NCBI RefSeq assembly: GCF_000018045.1
Contig: NC_009793.1
Location: 1-9,294, forward strand
Source of the DNA: Citrobacter koseri ATCC BAA-895
GTDB taxonomy: Bacteria > Pseudomonadota > Gammaproteobacteria > Enterobacterales > Enterobacteriaceae
Reading direction: 5' to 3'
DNA length: 9,294 bases
The position numbers were made by a program, and so were the translations under genes. Positions 1 through 5,565 of this stretch are shown here, in pieces. The notes under the pieces are model-generated. The model searched no databases and was not told where the DNA came from. It was given only the letters and a program-made list of their open reading frames with translations. Every line of letters starts with the position of its first letter. Within the stretch, counting starts at the first letter, position 1.

Positions 1-76
1 TCGCCATATCCCGATACAGGGAACTTCGGGCTTTACCCGTCAGTTCCGTCGCCTGTCTCACCGTCACCCACGCCAT
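1..76 (-). CDS. HTH/coiled-coil plasmid protein, 5' part (continues at 9294)
   Basis: First 25 codons of a 125-aa protein that crosses the window ends. ATG is at 76-74 on the minus strand; the frame leaves the left edge after one base of codon 26 and continues at 9294 without interruption to the stop at 8993. The N-terminus (MAWVTVRQATELTGKARSSL) looks like a MerR/excisionase-type helix-turn-helix: a start, a turn at TGK and a recognition helix ARSSLYRDMA. No convincing Shine-Dalgarno sequence lies before the ATG; the upstream DNA carries inverted TGTCTCA/TGAGACA copies that may be its operator. rop is divergent, 68 bp away. The family may be the one annotated as entry-exclusion protein 1 on ColE1-like plasmids, but I am not certain. 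See the 8993-9294 entry for the rest. Confidence 0.75.
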   Translation of the reverse strand, partial: MAWVTVRQATELTGKARSSLYRDMA

Positions 77-102
77 TGTCTCACCCCGCTATTTTTGAGA
101 CA
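54..102. promoter_or_regulatory. TGTCTCA inverted/direct repeats in the divergent rop-HTH region
   Basis: TGTCTCA occurs at 54-60 (inside the HTH gene) and at 77-83, exactly 23 bp apart, and is mirrored by TGAGACA at 96-102. The 77-83/96-102 pair forms a 7-bp inverted repeat with a 12-bp spacer just upstream of the HTH start. A TATACT hexamer at 107-102 (minus) could be the -10 of that gene, but no good -35 is visible. I infer an autoregulatory operator for the HTH protein. Direct evidence is limited to the repeats themselves. Confidence 0.4.
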
Positions 103-144
103 GTATACCTGACAGGCGCACACCATGCCCGGAAGGAAAGAATC

Positions 145-324
145 ATGACAAAACAGGAAAAAACAGCCCTCAATATGGCTAAATTTATTAAGGAGCAGTC
201 GCTGCTATTGCTCGATAAACTGAATGAGCTGGATATGGATACCCCGGCCGACATGTGCGAGCGGCTACACGAGGATGCGGAAACACTCTGGCAGGTGATG
301 CGGGATAAGCTCGGGGAGGAATAA
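145..324 (+). CDS. rop: Rop/Rom RNA-binding copy-number protein
   Basis: 59-aa homologue of ColE1 Rop (63 aa), a small homodimeric four-helix-bundle protein that binds the RNAI-RNAII kissing complex, stabilises it and so lowers primer formation and copy number. The first twelve residues (MTKQEKTALNMA) match ColE1 Rop as I remember it. The RNA-contact residues K3, N10, F14, Q18 and K25 are all present, as is the LNELD helix end before the turn near residue 30. The C-terminus is slightly shorter and diverged. An in-frame ATG at 76 exists, but the start at 145 is preferred because AAGGA at 133-137 sits 7 nt before it and the protein then aligns from Met1. In pMB1 plasmids rop lies a few hundred bp from the origin. 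Here it keeps that orientation but is about 4.1 kb away, with the mobilization block between. A strong terminator follows directly. Confidence 0.93.
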   Translation: MTKQEKTALNMAKFIKEQSLLLLDKLNELDMDTPADMCERLHEDAETLWQVMRDKLGEE

Positions 325-360
325 CAGCACCGGCATGGCCGGTGCTGGCATTTATTTTTT
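325..360 (+). terminator. Rho-independent terminator of rop
   Basis: A perfect 10-bp stem (CAGCACCGGC at 325-334 with GCCGGTGCTG at 338-347) with a 3-nt loop is followed by a T-rich tail at 351-360. It begins at the base after the rop stop codon. The T tract overlaps the last codons of the convergent 176-aa gene. On the minus strand the hairpin is followed only by a weak TTATT, so it may stop the mob operon less efficiently. Confidence 0.9.
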
Positions 361-882
361 GCCGAACGGCCACCACCGGCGGGCAGGTTTGTCCTCCGGC
401 AGTTCAGGTACCGGCACGTTAAAATAGCGGCTGTTATATTCCCGCATCAGCTCCGCTTTCAGCTTCTCGTTCACCGCGCTTTCCCCGTGCCGCTCACTCA
501 CCACGTCAATCATCGCGTTAATCTGCTCCGGTGAGCACTTCCCGGCATCAACCACCTGCACACCGTTCTCGATGGCGAACCGCTCCACCTTGCGATAGAG
601 GTAATCACACAGCTTCATTCCTGTGGGTTTGTTCCGTTCCCATTGCGGATTTTTACCAGTGAAAAAGTACGTGGCTTTTTCGTCGCTGTTGAGCCGCTCG
701 TCATACATCCCGATGGATTTCATCATCGCCAGATGCTGGGCCCGGTCGACAAAACAGAAAACATACGCCCCGGTCTGCCAGGCGAGCACCACCATATCTT
801 CCAGATGCTCGCTGGTCGGCATGATGCAGCGCTCGCCGTTCCGGTCCTCCGCGTCTTCAATAAATACCATGTACAGCGCCAT
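352..882 (-). CDS. Unassigned mob-operon protein (176 aa)
   Basis: Third gene of the mobB-mobC operon, starting 6 nt after the mobC stop, with GGAGTGAGGG as ribosome binding site before ATG 882. I do not recognise a named family with confidence; the position suggests an accessory mobilization protein of the CloDF13 type. What can be seen: no signal peptide or clear membrane segment; a hydrophobic N-terminal strand (MALYMVFIEDAE); a VVLAWQTGAYVFCFVDR stretch around residues 31-47; a charged helical middle; a Pro-rich linker (VPVPELPEDKP); and an arginine/tryptophan tail ending RRWWPFGKK. That tail is nearly the same as the one closing the otherwise unrelated HTH protein (RRWWPWGKR), and the DNA beneath shares 16 identical bases. 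The role is unknown; relaxosome assembly, contact with the coupling protein, or membrane association are possibilities only. Confidence 0.85.
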   Translation of the reverse strand: MALYMVFIEDAEDRNGERCIMPTSEHLEDMVVLAWQTGAYVFCFVDRAQHLAMMKSIGMYDERLNSDEKATYFFTGKNPQWERNKPTGMKLCDYLYRKVERFAIENGVQVVDAGKCSPEQINAMIDVVSERHGESAVNEKLKAELMREYNSRYFNVPVPELPEDKPARRWWPFGKK

Positions 883-888
883 AATCCC

Positions 889-1620
889 TCACTCCGTTGT
901 CATAAATTTAAAGCACGCAAACAACCGTTCACGATCCAGCTCTGCCGTTTTGCGGGCCTCGCCGGTCTGTGGGTTCACGATTTCATCCACCGACAGGATT
1001 GCCCGCTGCACCCTGACCTGCGTCGCCCGGTCCGGGCAGATGTACCAGATTTCATCGATGCCGTTAGCTTTGCGGTTGAACAGATACCCGGACACCACTT
1101 CCTGATACCGGCGACGGCTCTTGACGGTGCGCTCCACCTCAAACGCCACCGTTTTACCGTCCAGCTCCGCCAGGGCGTCCGGCACTTTCATGCCTTTAAG
1201 ACTCAGACGGTGCAGAATGCGCCAGCCGGTGGCCCCTCTGGCTTCCATATCAAGGCGCAGGGATTGCACGGCCAGCCGGTGCGGCAGATGTGCTGCCGAC
1301 ACCCTTGACGGCTGAAACGGAATAACATCCGCCAGCGGTTCGTCCTCGTCGAACGAGAACGCCACGCCATGCGGCGTCAGCCCCCACACGCTGACCTGAC
1401 GGCCGTCCACCGGATATTTGGTCCGGACCAGCAGCCCTTTCGCCACCAGGCTGTCGAGGAAGCGGTAGACCGGCTGCACCGCCGCAATCCCCAGCCGCCG
1501 CGCAACCAGCTCCGCCGTGGAACACAGCTCTTCCCGCAACCAGCGCAGGGTCAGCCGGGTTTTCTCCGCGTTCCGCGCCTGTCGTTTCGCGTGGCTGACG
1601 TTGTACAGCTCCAGCGCCAT
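889..1620 (-). CDS. mobC: MobC, MOB_C-family relaxase
   Basis: 243 aa, the length of CloDF13 MobC as I recall it. MOB_C relaxases nick the plasmid at oriT but lack the His triad of classical rolling-circle relaxases; the fold is restriction-endonuclease-like (Replic_Relax group). An N-terminal winged helix-turn-helix lies roughly at residues 24-85 (TLRWLREELCSTAELVARRL, then VYRFLDSLVAKGLLVR). The likely active site follows: P147-D148, then E161-x-E163 and K167 (sequence VAFEVERTVK), matching a PD-(D/E)xK arrangement. Its ATG shares one base with the mobB TGA (TGATG), so the two are probably translationally coupled. Catalytic residues are inferred by pattern. Together with MobB it would form the relaxosome acting at oriT, which I place tentatively in the 3600-4115 block upstream of mobB. 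Confidence 0.9.
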   Translation of the reverse strand: MALELYNVSHAKRQARNAEKTRLTLRWLREELCSTAELVARRLGIAAVQPVYRFLDSLVAKGLLVRTKYPVDGRQVSVWGLTPHGVAFSFDEDEPLADVIPFQPSRVSAAHLPHRLAVQSLRLDMEARGATGWRILHRLSLKGMKVPDALAELDGKTVAFEVERTVKSRRRYQEVVSGYLFNRKANGIDEIWYICPDRATQVRVQRAILSVDEIVNPQTGEARKTAELDRERLFACFKFMTTE

Positions 1621-3584
1621 CAGTAAATCCCCGCAAAATCATCATCCGCTTTCGGCCCGCCGCCGTCGGCCGGGGGCCGGAACTCCGCCAGGGGATCGGT
1701 TTTCGCCAGCACCGGGAAACGCTGCAACGGGATTTCCCGGCGCTCAACCCGCAGCGGACTGCTGAACGCCATCCGGGCCACACCCAGCCCGGTCATGACC
1801 GCGAACCCGTCCGGCAGGTGTTGCAGGGTGTTCACGTCAAACAGCGGCCGCGCCTCCTTCTGGATGAAGCTGTCCCCGCTGATATGCTCCACGTTCCCCG
1901 CCTCCCGGCTGGCACGGCGGCGCTCCACGTCCACCCTGATTTCCCCGGTCTGCCCCGCCGCCCACTGCGCGGACTCCAGGCAGGCCGCCCGGTAAAACCA
2001 GCGGATCGGCGTGTTATCCAGTACCGTGGTTTTCACAAATTCAGCGGGCAGATCCTGCCCGCACTGCCCGAAATCGCCCAGCGACTGGTGCGCGAGCAAC
2101 AGATTGCAGTCCCGGCTGCGCAGCGTCCCCAGTGCGTTCAGTACATACTTCGACAGCAGATATTTAATTTCATCGAGCATCACGCTGACGTGTGGCCACT
2201 CCCGGAACTCGTCCCGCGCAATGATGATTTGCGCGCAGCGGGCAAACAGCATTTTTTGCACACGGATCACCGCCTCGTCGTCCATCGAGCCGATAACGTA
2301 CAGGCAGCCGCCGCCGTTGATAATCCCCGCCACATCGATGCCACTGTCCGTCTGCAGGACGCTCAGGTCAGCGACGTTTTCCAGCCTAGTGATCAACCCC
2401 TTCACGTCCTTTTTCAGGGCCTCCGGCAGCGCGTACGCCGCCGCCAGCACCTGCTGAATGTTTGCCCCCTGCGGAAACTGCTCCGCAATCAGCTTCGCCG
2501 CTTTCTGCTCGCTGATGCGGTAGTGGTCCGCCACGTCGCCGGTCTCGCCCAGGTTAAGCCCGGCAATCAGCAGGTTTTTCAGCGCGTACTGGTCGAGATC
2601 GCGGAACAGATTCAGCTGCGCCGGTTTCCCCGGCCGCAGATCCAGCAGGGTGAAGTCCGGACAGTGCGCCCGGAAGACGTGCGGCGCCCATGCGTCCCCT
2701 TTGGGGTCGAAGTACACCACCGCGTCCCCGAAATCGCGTACGCAGCGAATGAGCGCGTTGGTGGCCATCACGCTCTTGCCGCTCCCGGGCAGGCCGAGGA
2801 TCTGAATGTTGGTCTTGCGCCAGGTATCACGCGGAACCAGCACCGGCTTGCCCTGCTCATCCTTACCCAGAAACACCGCCTGCTCCTGCCGGGCCTGCTC
2901 CGAGGAAAAATCGGCCAGCGCATTAACCGGTACCGGCTCCCCGAAATGCAGGTGGCGCACGTCGGTCATCTCTCCTGTCCGCTGGCTGCTGCGCCGGCTC
3001 TCCTGATTCAGTTTCGCGTTCACCGCCTCGTCAGCAGCCGCAAAATGACCGTCAAGCAGCAGGAACGCCAGCAGCCGCGCCAACACAATCCCGACAGCCA
3101 GCCCGCCCGCGCACCAGGCAATCCCGAACAGGTTAGCCGGCTGCAGCAGGTAATAATCTGCGTTTGCGTAGAGGTCCGGACGCAGGACGGTTTCTCCCCA
3201 GCTCTCGATAAACACGGCGACAACCAGCCCCCCCAGAAGGGCCAGACCGGCCGCGCCGGTCAGCCAGTACGCGTAGTTCCAGACATGTCGACGTGCCCTG
3301 ACCATCCGCCCGGGCGAATCCAGCGAGGCCAGCACCGAAAATGGCGCTGGCCGTTTATTATCGCGCTTATAGCGATCGGCATACTCCCGTCGCTCCTTAT
3401 GACTCAGCCCCACAAAACGCATCCGTCCGGCCCAAAGTTCAGCCAGACCGAAAAACAGGCCGATAACTAGGAAAGCCCCGGCCAGACCGTAATACTCCTG
3501 GTACAGCCAGCTGACCCACGGATAAATCTGCCGGGCCAGCTCCGGAATGTGCCACTTCCAGGCAAGCGAATCCGTATTAAACAT
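1620..3584 (-). CDS. mobB: MobB, plasmid-encoded type IV coupling protein
   Basis: 654-aa VirD4/TraD-like ATPase of the CloDF13 MobB type. It carries the relaxosome to a conjugative secretion channel and, in CloDF13, substitutes for the helper plasmid's own coupling protein. Visible parts: N-terminal membrane segments near residues 33-50, 105-125 and 152-178; Walker A GLPGSGKS at about 264-271; a FDPKGD strand near 292; Walker B VMLDEIKYL near 468; and an LLLAHQS sensor motif near 498. The C-terminal tail is acidic and Gly-rich. The start at 3584 has GGAGAG 8 nt upstream. First gene of a three-gene minus-strand operon; it overlaps mobC by one base. The highly structured 3600-4115 region lies upstream and would form part of its leader if transcription starts beyond it. 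The complementary strand shows a 550-codon open frame, which I regard as a composition artefact. Confidence 0.93.
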   Translation of the reverse strand: MFNTDSLAWKWHIPELARQIYPWVSWLYQEYYGLAGAFLVIGLFFGLAELWAGRMRFVGLSHKERREYADRYKRDNKRPAPFSVLASLDSPGRMVRARRHVWNYAYWLTGAAGLALLGGLVVAVFIESWGETVLRPDLYANADYYLLQPANLFGIAWCAGGLAVGIVLARLLAFLLLDGHFAAADEAVNAKLNQESRRSSQRTGEMTDVRHLHFGEPVPVNALADFSSEQARQEQAVFLGKDEQGKPVLVPRDTWRKTNIQILGLPGSGKSVMATNALIRCVRDFGDAVVYFDPKGDAWAPHVFRAHCPDFTLLDLRPGKPAQLNLFRDLDQYALKNLLIAGLNLGETGDVADHYRISEQKAAKLIAEQFPQGANIQQVLAAAYALPEALKKDVKGLITRLENVADLSVLQTDSGIDVAGIINGGGCLYVIGSMDDEAVIRVQKMLFARCAQIIIARDEFREWPHVSVMLDEIKYLLSKYVLNALGTLRSRDCNLLLAHQSLGDFGQCGQDLPAEFVKTTVLDNTPIRWFYRAACLESAQWAAGQTGEIRVDVERRRASREAGNVEHISGDSFIQKEARPLFDVNTLQHLPDGFAVMTGLGVARMAFSSPLRVERREIPLQRFPVLAKTDPLAEFRPPADGGGPKADDDFAGIY

Positions 3585-3599
3585 GTTCTCTCTCCTTCA

Positions 3600-4115
3600 G
3601 ACGATGGTTTGCCGGCGTGATGTGCAGCCCCCGCTGCACAAGCCGCGGACATGCCCCAAGGCATGGCGGCGGCGGTCACGTCCGTGGTGATTGCGTTCAG
3701 CTTTCACCACGGAGGCCAGCCTCTTTCCGCCCCATGCGGAAAAGGCGCAGCCCCGGAGGAACAACGAGCACGCCCCAGCGTGTGAGAGGAAAAGGCGGCA
3801 CCCCAGTGCGGTCTTTTCCGGTGTTCCGGCCCCCGTCAGAGTTCGCCATAGCGAGCGGCTGACCACCCGCAAAATCAGGAGCAGCTTTGCTGCTTCGCCA
3901 GGTGCGTCCAGCACCGTGGATTTTTGTGGGTGGTCAGGCGTGAGCCTGACGGGGGCCGGGTGAATTTCTGGCGTGGCCGGCGTCCAGCCGGACGGAGCCA
4001 GAAAGAGGGGGAGAGACCGTGCGTCGGTGGCGTCCAGCCAGCGTAAGCAGGGGATATCCCCCTGAGGTCAGCCACGCCCTCGCGGGGATGACCTGTATTT
4101 CTCCGTAAGGAGAAA
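3600..4115. other. Gene-free block of tandem stem-loops, candidate oriT/mobB leader
   Basis: No credible gene on either strand, but inverted repeats follow one another almost without gaps. Stems include: 3621-3640 (8 bp, loop CCCC), 3650-3665 (6 bp), 3682-3712 (9 bp), 3724-3742 (7 bp), 3769-3782 (5 bp, loop CCCA), 3788-3819 (7+4 bp, loop CCCA), a nested element at 3826-3959, 3965-4004 (8 bp outer plus 5 bp inner), 4028-4040, a 12-bp perfect palindrome GGGGATATCCCC at 4050-4061, 4065-4094 (6 bp), and 4098-4115 (7 bp, loop GTAA). The location directly upstream of mobB-mobC makes it the likeliest site for oriT and relaxosome binding. A structured leader RNA, or single-strand initiation signals used after transfer, are alternatives. 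I cannot point to the nick site. Confidence 0.5.
3826..3959. repeat. Nested inverted repeats able to form a branched cruciform
   Basis: The outer arms are a perfect 14-bp inverted repeat, CCGGCCCCCGTCAG (3826-3839) against CTGACGGGGGCCGG (3946-3959). Inside lies a second stem of about 18 pairs: CTGACCACCC (3859-3868) with GGGTGGTCAG (3928-3937), extended by GCAAAATC (3869-3876) against GATTTTTGT (3919-3927) with one bulge and one G-T pair. Inside that are two hairpins, AGCAGC-TTT-GCTGCT (3880-3894) and GGTGC-GTCCA-GCACC (3901-3915). A competing hairpin TCAGGC-GTGA-GCCTGA (3934-3949) shares bases with both the second and outer stems, so two alternative folds are possible. Confidence 0.75.
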
Positions 4116-4415
4116 AAAGCAACAGAGATAGGTTAACGTAAAATGTTCAGCGAAAAACCGATATGATTCACCTATCCTGGTAATTTATTATCAGGGAATA
4201 TAAAGACTTAATCAGGGGACAATATGCCACATCAGCGCGTCCGGTGTCCGTCTTGTAGGTGCCGGGGAAATTGCGCCTCCTCGCTCACTCGGTCGCTACG
4301 CTCCGGCCGTGAGACTGCGGCGGGCGCTGCGGACACATGCAAAGTTACCCACAGATTCCGTGAATAAGCAGGGGACTAACATGTGAGGCAAAACGGCAAG
4401 GCCACGCAGGTGGCG
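4116..4415. other. Origin-distal flank of the ColE1-type replicon, no gene
   Basis: No coding region supported. From 4116 to 4235 the DNA is AT-rich with a 7-bp inverted repeat GATAGGT/ACCTATC (4127-4133 and 4170-4176) and a direct repeat ATCAGGG (4190 and 4212, 22 bp apart). From about 4265 it resembles the pMB1 flank downstream of the origin: tgcgcctc...ctcactcggtcgct, then ttacccacag and a taacatgtgag segment at 4377. TTACCCACA at 4345-4353 differs by one base from a DnaA box (TTATCCACA). GTGTCCG (4244-4250) pairs with CGGACAC (4330-4336). This stretch probably serves lagging-strand start or primosome loading, by analogy with ColE1. Confidence 0.5.
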
Positions 4416-4420
4416 TTTTT
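4416..4420 (-). other. oriV: RNAII-to-DNA transition site
   Basis: The run TTTTT inside the segment gcgtttttccataggctccg is the ColE1/pMB1 origin signature: on the minus strand the primer reads CGGAGCCTATGGAAAAACGC. In ColE1, RNase H cuts the RNAII hybrid in this A run and DNA polymerase I extends it. Everything from here to 5053 keeps clear pMB1 similarity, so the position is confident even though the exact base is not. Confidence 0.88.
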
Positions 4421-4864
4421 CCATAGGCTCCGCCCTCCTGACTGAGTTCACATAAACAGACGCTTTTTCGGTGCATCTGTGGGAGCCGGTGGCTCAACCA
4501 TGAATCAGTCAGGAGTGGCGAAACCCGACAGGACTTAAAGATCATCACCGTTTCCGATGAATCGCTCCCTCTTGCGCTCTCCTGTTCCAACCCTGCCGTT
4601 TCCCGGATACCTGTTCCGCCTTTCTCCCTTGCGGGAAGTGTGGCGCTTTCTCATAGCTCACACTCTGGTATCTCGGCTCGGTGTAGGTCGTTCGCTCCAA
4701 GCTGGGCTGTAAGCAAGAACCCCCCGTTCAGCCCGACTGCTGCGCCTTATCCGGTAACTGTTCACTTGAGTCCAACCCGGAAAAGCACGCAAAACGCCAC
4801 TGGCAGCAGCCATTGGTAACTGGGAGTTCGCAGAGGATTTGTTTAGCTAAACACGCGGTTGCTC

Positions 4865-4894
4865 TTGAAGTGTGCGCCAAAGTCCGGCTACACT
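4865..4894 (+). promoter_or_regulatory. RNAI promoter
   Basis: TTGAAG (4865-4870) and TACACT (4889-4894) with an 18-bp spacer, the same hexamers and spacing as the pMB1 RNAI promoter. Transcription is expected to start at 4901. Confidence 0.85.
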
Positions 4895-4900
4895 GGAAGG

Positions 4901-5002
4901 ACAGATTTGGTTGCTGTGCTCTGCGAAAGCCAGTTACCACGGTTAAGCAGTTCCCCAACTGACTTAACCTTCGATCAAACCACCTCCCCAGGTGGTTTTT
5001 TC
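4901..5002 (+). ncRNA. RNAI antisense copy-number regulator
   Basis: About 102 nt, beginning ACAGATTTGG (pMB1: ACAGTATTTGG) and ending in the intrinsic terminator at 4977-5002. It is fully antisense to the 5' end of RNAII; kissing of the loops followed by duplexing prevents RNAII from forming the persistent hybrid at the origin. Rop, encoded at 145-324, should stabilise the initial loop contact. The middle of the molecule (4936-4976) is quite different from pMB1, as expected where incompatibility specificity lies. Confidence 0.9.
4977..5002 (+). terminator. RNAI intrinsic terminator
   Basis: AAACCACCT (4977-4985) pairs with AGGTGGTTT (4990-4998) around a CCCC loop and runs into the T tract ending TTTTTTCG. 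On the other strand the same element forms the first stem-loop of RNAII. Confidence 0.88.
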
Positions 5003-5016
5003 GTTTACAGGGCAAA

Positions 5017-5045
5017 AGATTACGCGCAGAAAAAAAGGATCTCAA
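5017..5045 (-). promoter_or_regulatory. RNAII promoter
   Basis: On the minus strand TTGAGA (5045-5040) and TAATCT (5022-5017) with a 17-bp spacer, as in pMB1 (TTGAGA...TAATCT). The expected start is near 5008. The -35 hexamer lies inside the terminator hairpin of the upstream bacteriocin operon. Confidence 0.85.
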
Positions 5046-5053
5046 GAAGATCC
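5030..5053 (-). terminator. Terminator of the cloacin operon, overlapping the RNAII promoter
   Basis: On the minus strand GGATCT-TCTTG-AGATCC (5053-5037) is followed by seven T residues (5036-5030). It lies 12 nt beyond the lysis gene stop, so it should end the full-length operon transcript. The element is conserved in pMB1 vectors. Its right arm and loop contain the TTGAGA -35 of RNAII. Confidence 0.75.
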
Positions 5054-5064
5054 TTTGATCTTTT

Positions 5065-5214
5065 CTACTGAACCGCGATCCCCGTCAGTTCAGAGGAGGA
5101 CGATGGTGCCACCGTTCCACCCTGAACATCCCGGATATAGTTTGCCTGACATGCGACCAGAAGAAAGCCTGAAAAAATCAATATAAAAAGAAAAACAACC
5201 TTTACCTTTTTCAT
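5065..5214 (-). CDS. Bacteriocin release (lysis) lipoprotein
   Basis: 49 aa, translated from ATG 5214 with AGGGAAGGT just upstream. Sequence begins MKKVKVVFLFILIFSGFLLV and has a lipobox LVAC with the lipidated cysteine at residue 22, then a short mature peptide ending TGIAVQ. This is the bacteriocin release protein family: a lipoprotein whose stable signal peptide and mature part activate outer-membrane phospholipase A and allow cloacin out, with lysis at high expression. Length and mature sequence agree with the CloDF13 BRP I remember. It is the last gene of the operon, separated from the immunity gene by an intrinsic terminator that should keep its level below that of cloacin. It ends just before the replication region. 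Confidence 0.92.
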   Translation of the reverse strand: MKKVKVVFLFILIFSGFLLVACQANYIRDVQGGTVAPSSSSELTGIAVQ

Positions 5215-5231
5215 ATACCTTCCCTGTATTT

Positions 5232-5262
5232 AAAAACCCCGGTATTCATCCCTGAACACCGG
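5232..5262 (-). terminator. Internal terminator between immunity and lysis genes
   Basis: On the minus strand, CCGGTGTTC and GAATACCGG (outer ends 5262 and 5239) form a stem with one mismatch and an AGGGAT loop, followed by GGTTTTTA. It would stop most transcripts after the immunity gene, letting only read-through reach the lysis gene, as described for colicin/cloacin operons. Confidence 0.8.
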
Positions 5263-5298
5263 AAGTCTGTATTTCAAATCATCCTTGATAACTTTTGC

Positions 5299-5556
5299 TT
5301 ACCAGTTACCATCCCGGTAAACAAAGGATACAAAGTAATCAAATTTACTAATATCGATTACATTTTTAAAGTGTGGCTGTAATATCGAAACCCATGATTT
5401 TTCAACATCAAACCAACCATTATTAATATTATCCTTTAAAGGCATCCCCAGACTTTCAATGACAGAACCATCATCACCGAAGTCTTTTGAGTATTCACCA
5501 CCTTTAAACTCTTCGGTTTTCTTATCAAACCAATGAATATGTAATTTAAGCCCCAT
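5299..5556 (-). CDS. cim: Cloacin immunity protein
   Basis: 85-aa acidic protein of the colicin E3/cloacin immunity family (starts MGLKLHIHWFDKKTEEFKGG, ends YFVSFVYRDGNW). It binds the C-terminal RNase domain of cloacin in the producing cell, blocking contact with the ribosome, and leaves with the toxin as a complex. The shared block EYSKDFGDDGSV and the closing YFVSF-YRDG-W are hallmarks. It lies 9 nt after the cloacin stop with AAGAGGT as ribosome binding site, so it is co-expressed with the toxin. Transcription from the LexA-controlled promoter covers it; I see no obvious separate promoter. The gene is visibly more AT-rich than the mob block. Confidence 0.95.
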   Translation of the reverse strand: MGLKLHIHWFDKKTEEFKGGEYSKDFGDDGSVIESLGMPLKDNINNGWFDVEKSWVSILQPHFKNVIDISKFDYFVSFVYRDGNW

Positions 5557-5565
5557 ATTTACCTC

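Larger units (their letters stand above)
4416..5008 (-). ncRNA. RNAII replication primer
   Basis: Predicted pre-primer of about 590 nt, transcribed leftwards from near 5008 (GTAAACGAAAAAACC, equivalent to the pMB1 start GCAAACAAAAAAACC) to the origin at 4416-4420. Landmarks shared with pMB1 include gtgtaggtcgttcgctccaa at 4680-4699, the adjacent ctgggctg, cttatccggtaact, cactggcagcagcc and the sequence around cccgacaggact. Its first hundred bases are complementary to RNAI. It is slightly longer than the pMB1 primer, and the RNAI loop region differs, which would define a separate incompatibility group from pMB1 and ColE1. The end is set by RNase H processing and not by a terminator. Confidence 0.88.

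Noticed and set aside
76..144. Upstream in-frame ATG extending rop by 23 residues
   Set aside because: It has no Shine-Dalgarno, overlaps the HTH gene start, and the known Rop N-terminus MTKQEKTALN starts at 145 with a good ribosome binding site.
1818..3470. 550-codon open frame on the plus strand opposite mobB
   Set aside because: It lies wholly antisense to a well-supported ATPase gene, is rich in Arg, Gln, Pro and His as expected from the reverse of GC-rich codons, and has no ribosome binding site or recognisable domain.
3597..3914. Open frames on both strands of the stem-loop block
   Set aside because: Short, without ribosome binding sites, and crossed by tandem inverted repeats; the composition explains the absence of stops.
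4098..4115. TTTCTCC-GTAA-GGAGAAA hairpin as a terminator
   Set aside because: Followed by A residues on the plus strand and TACAGG on the minus strand, so it lacks a T tract in either direction; counted only as part of the structured block.
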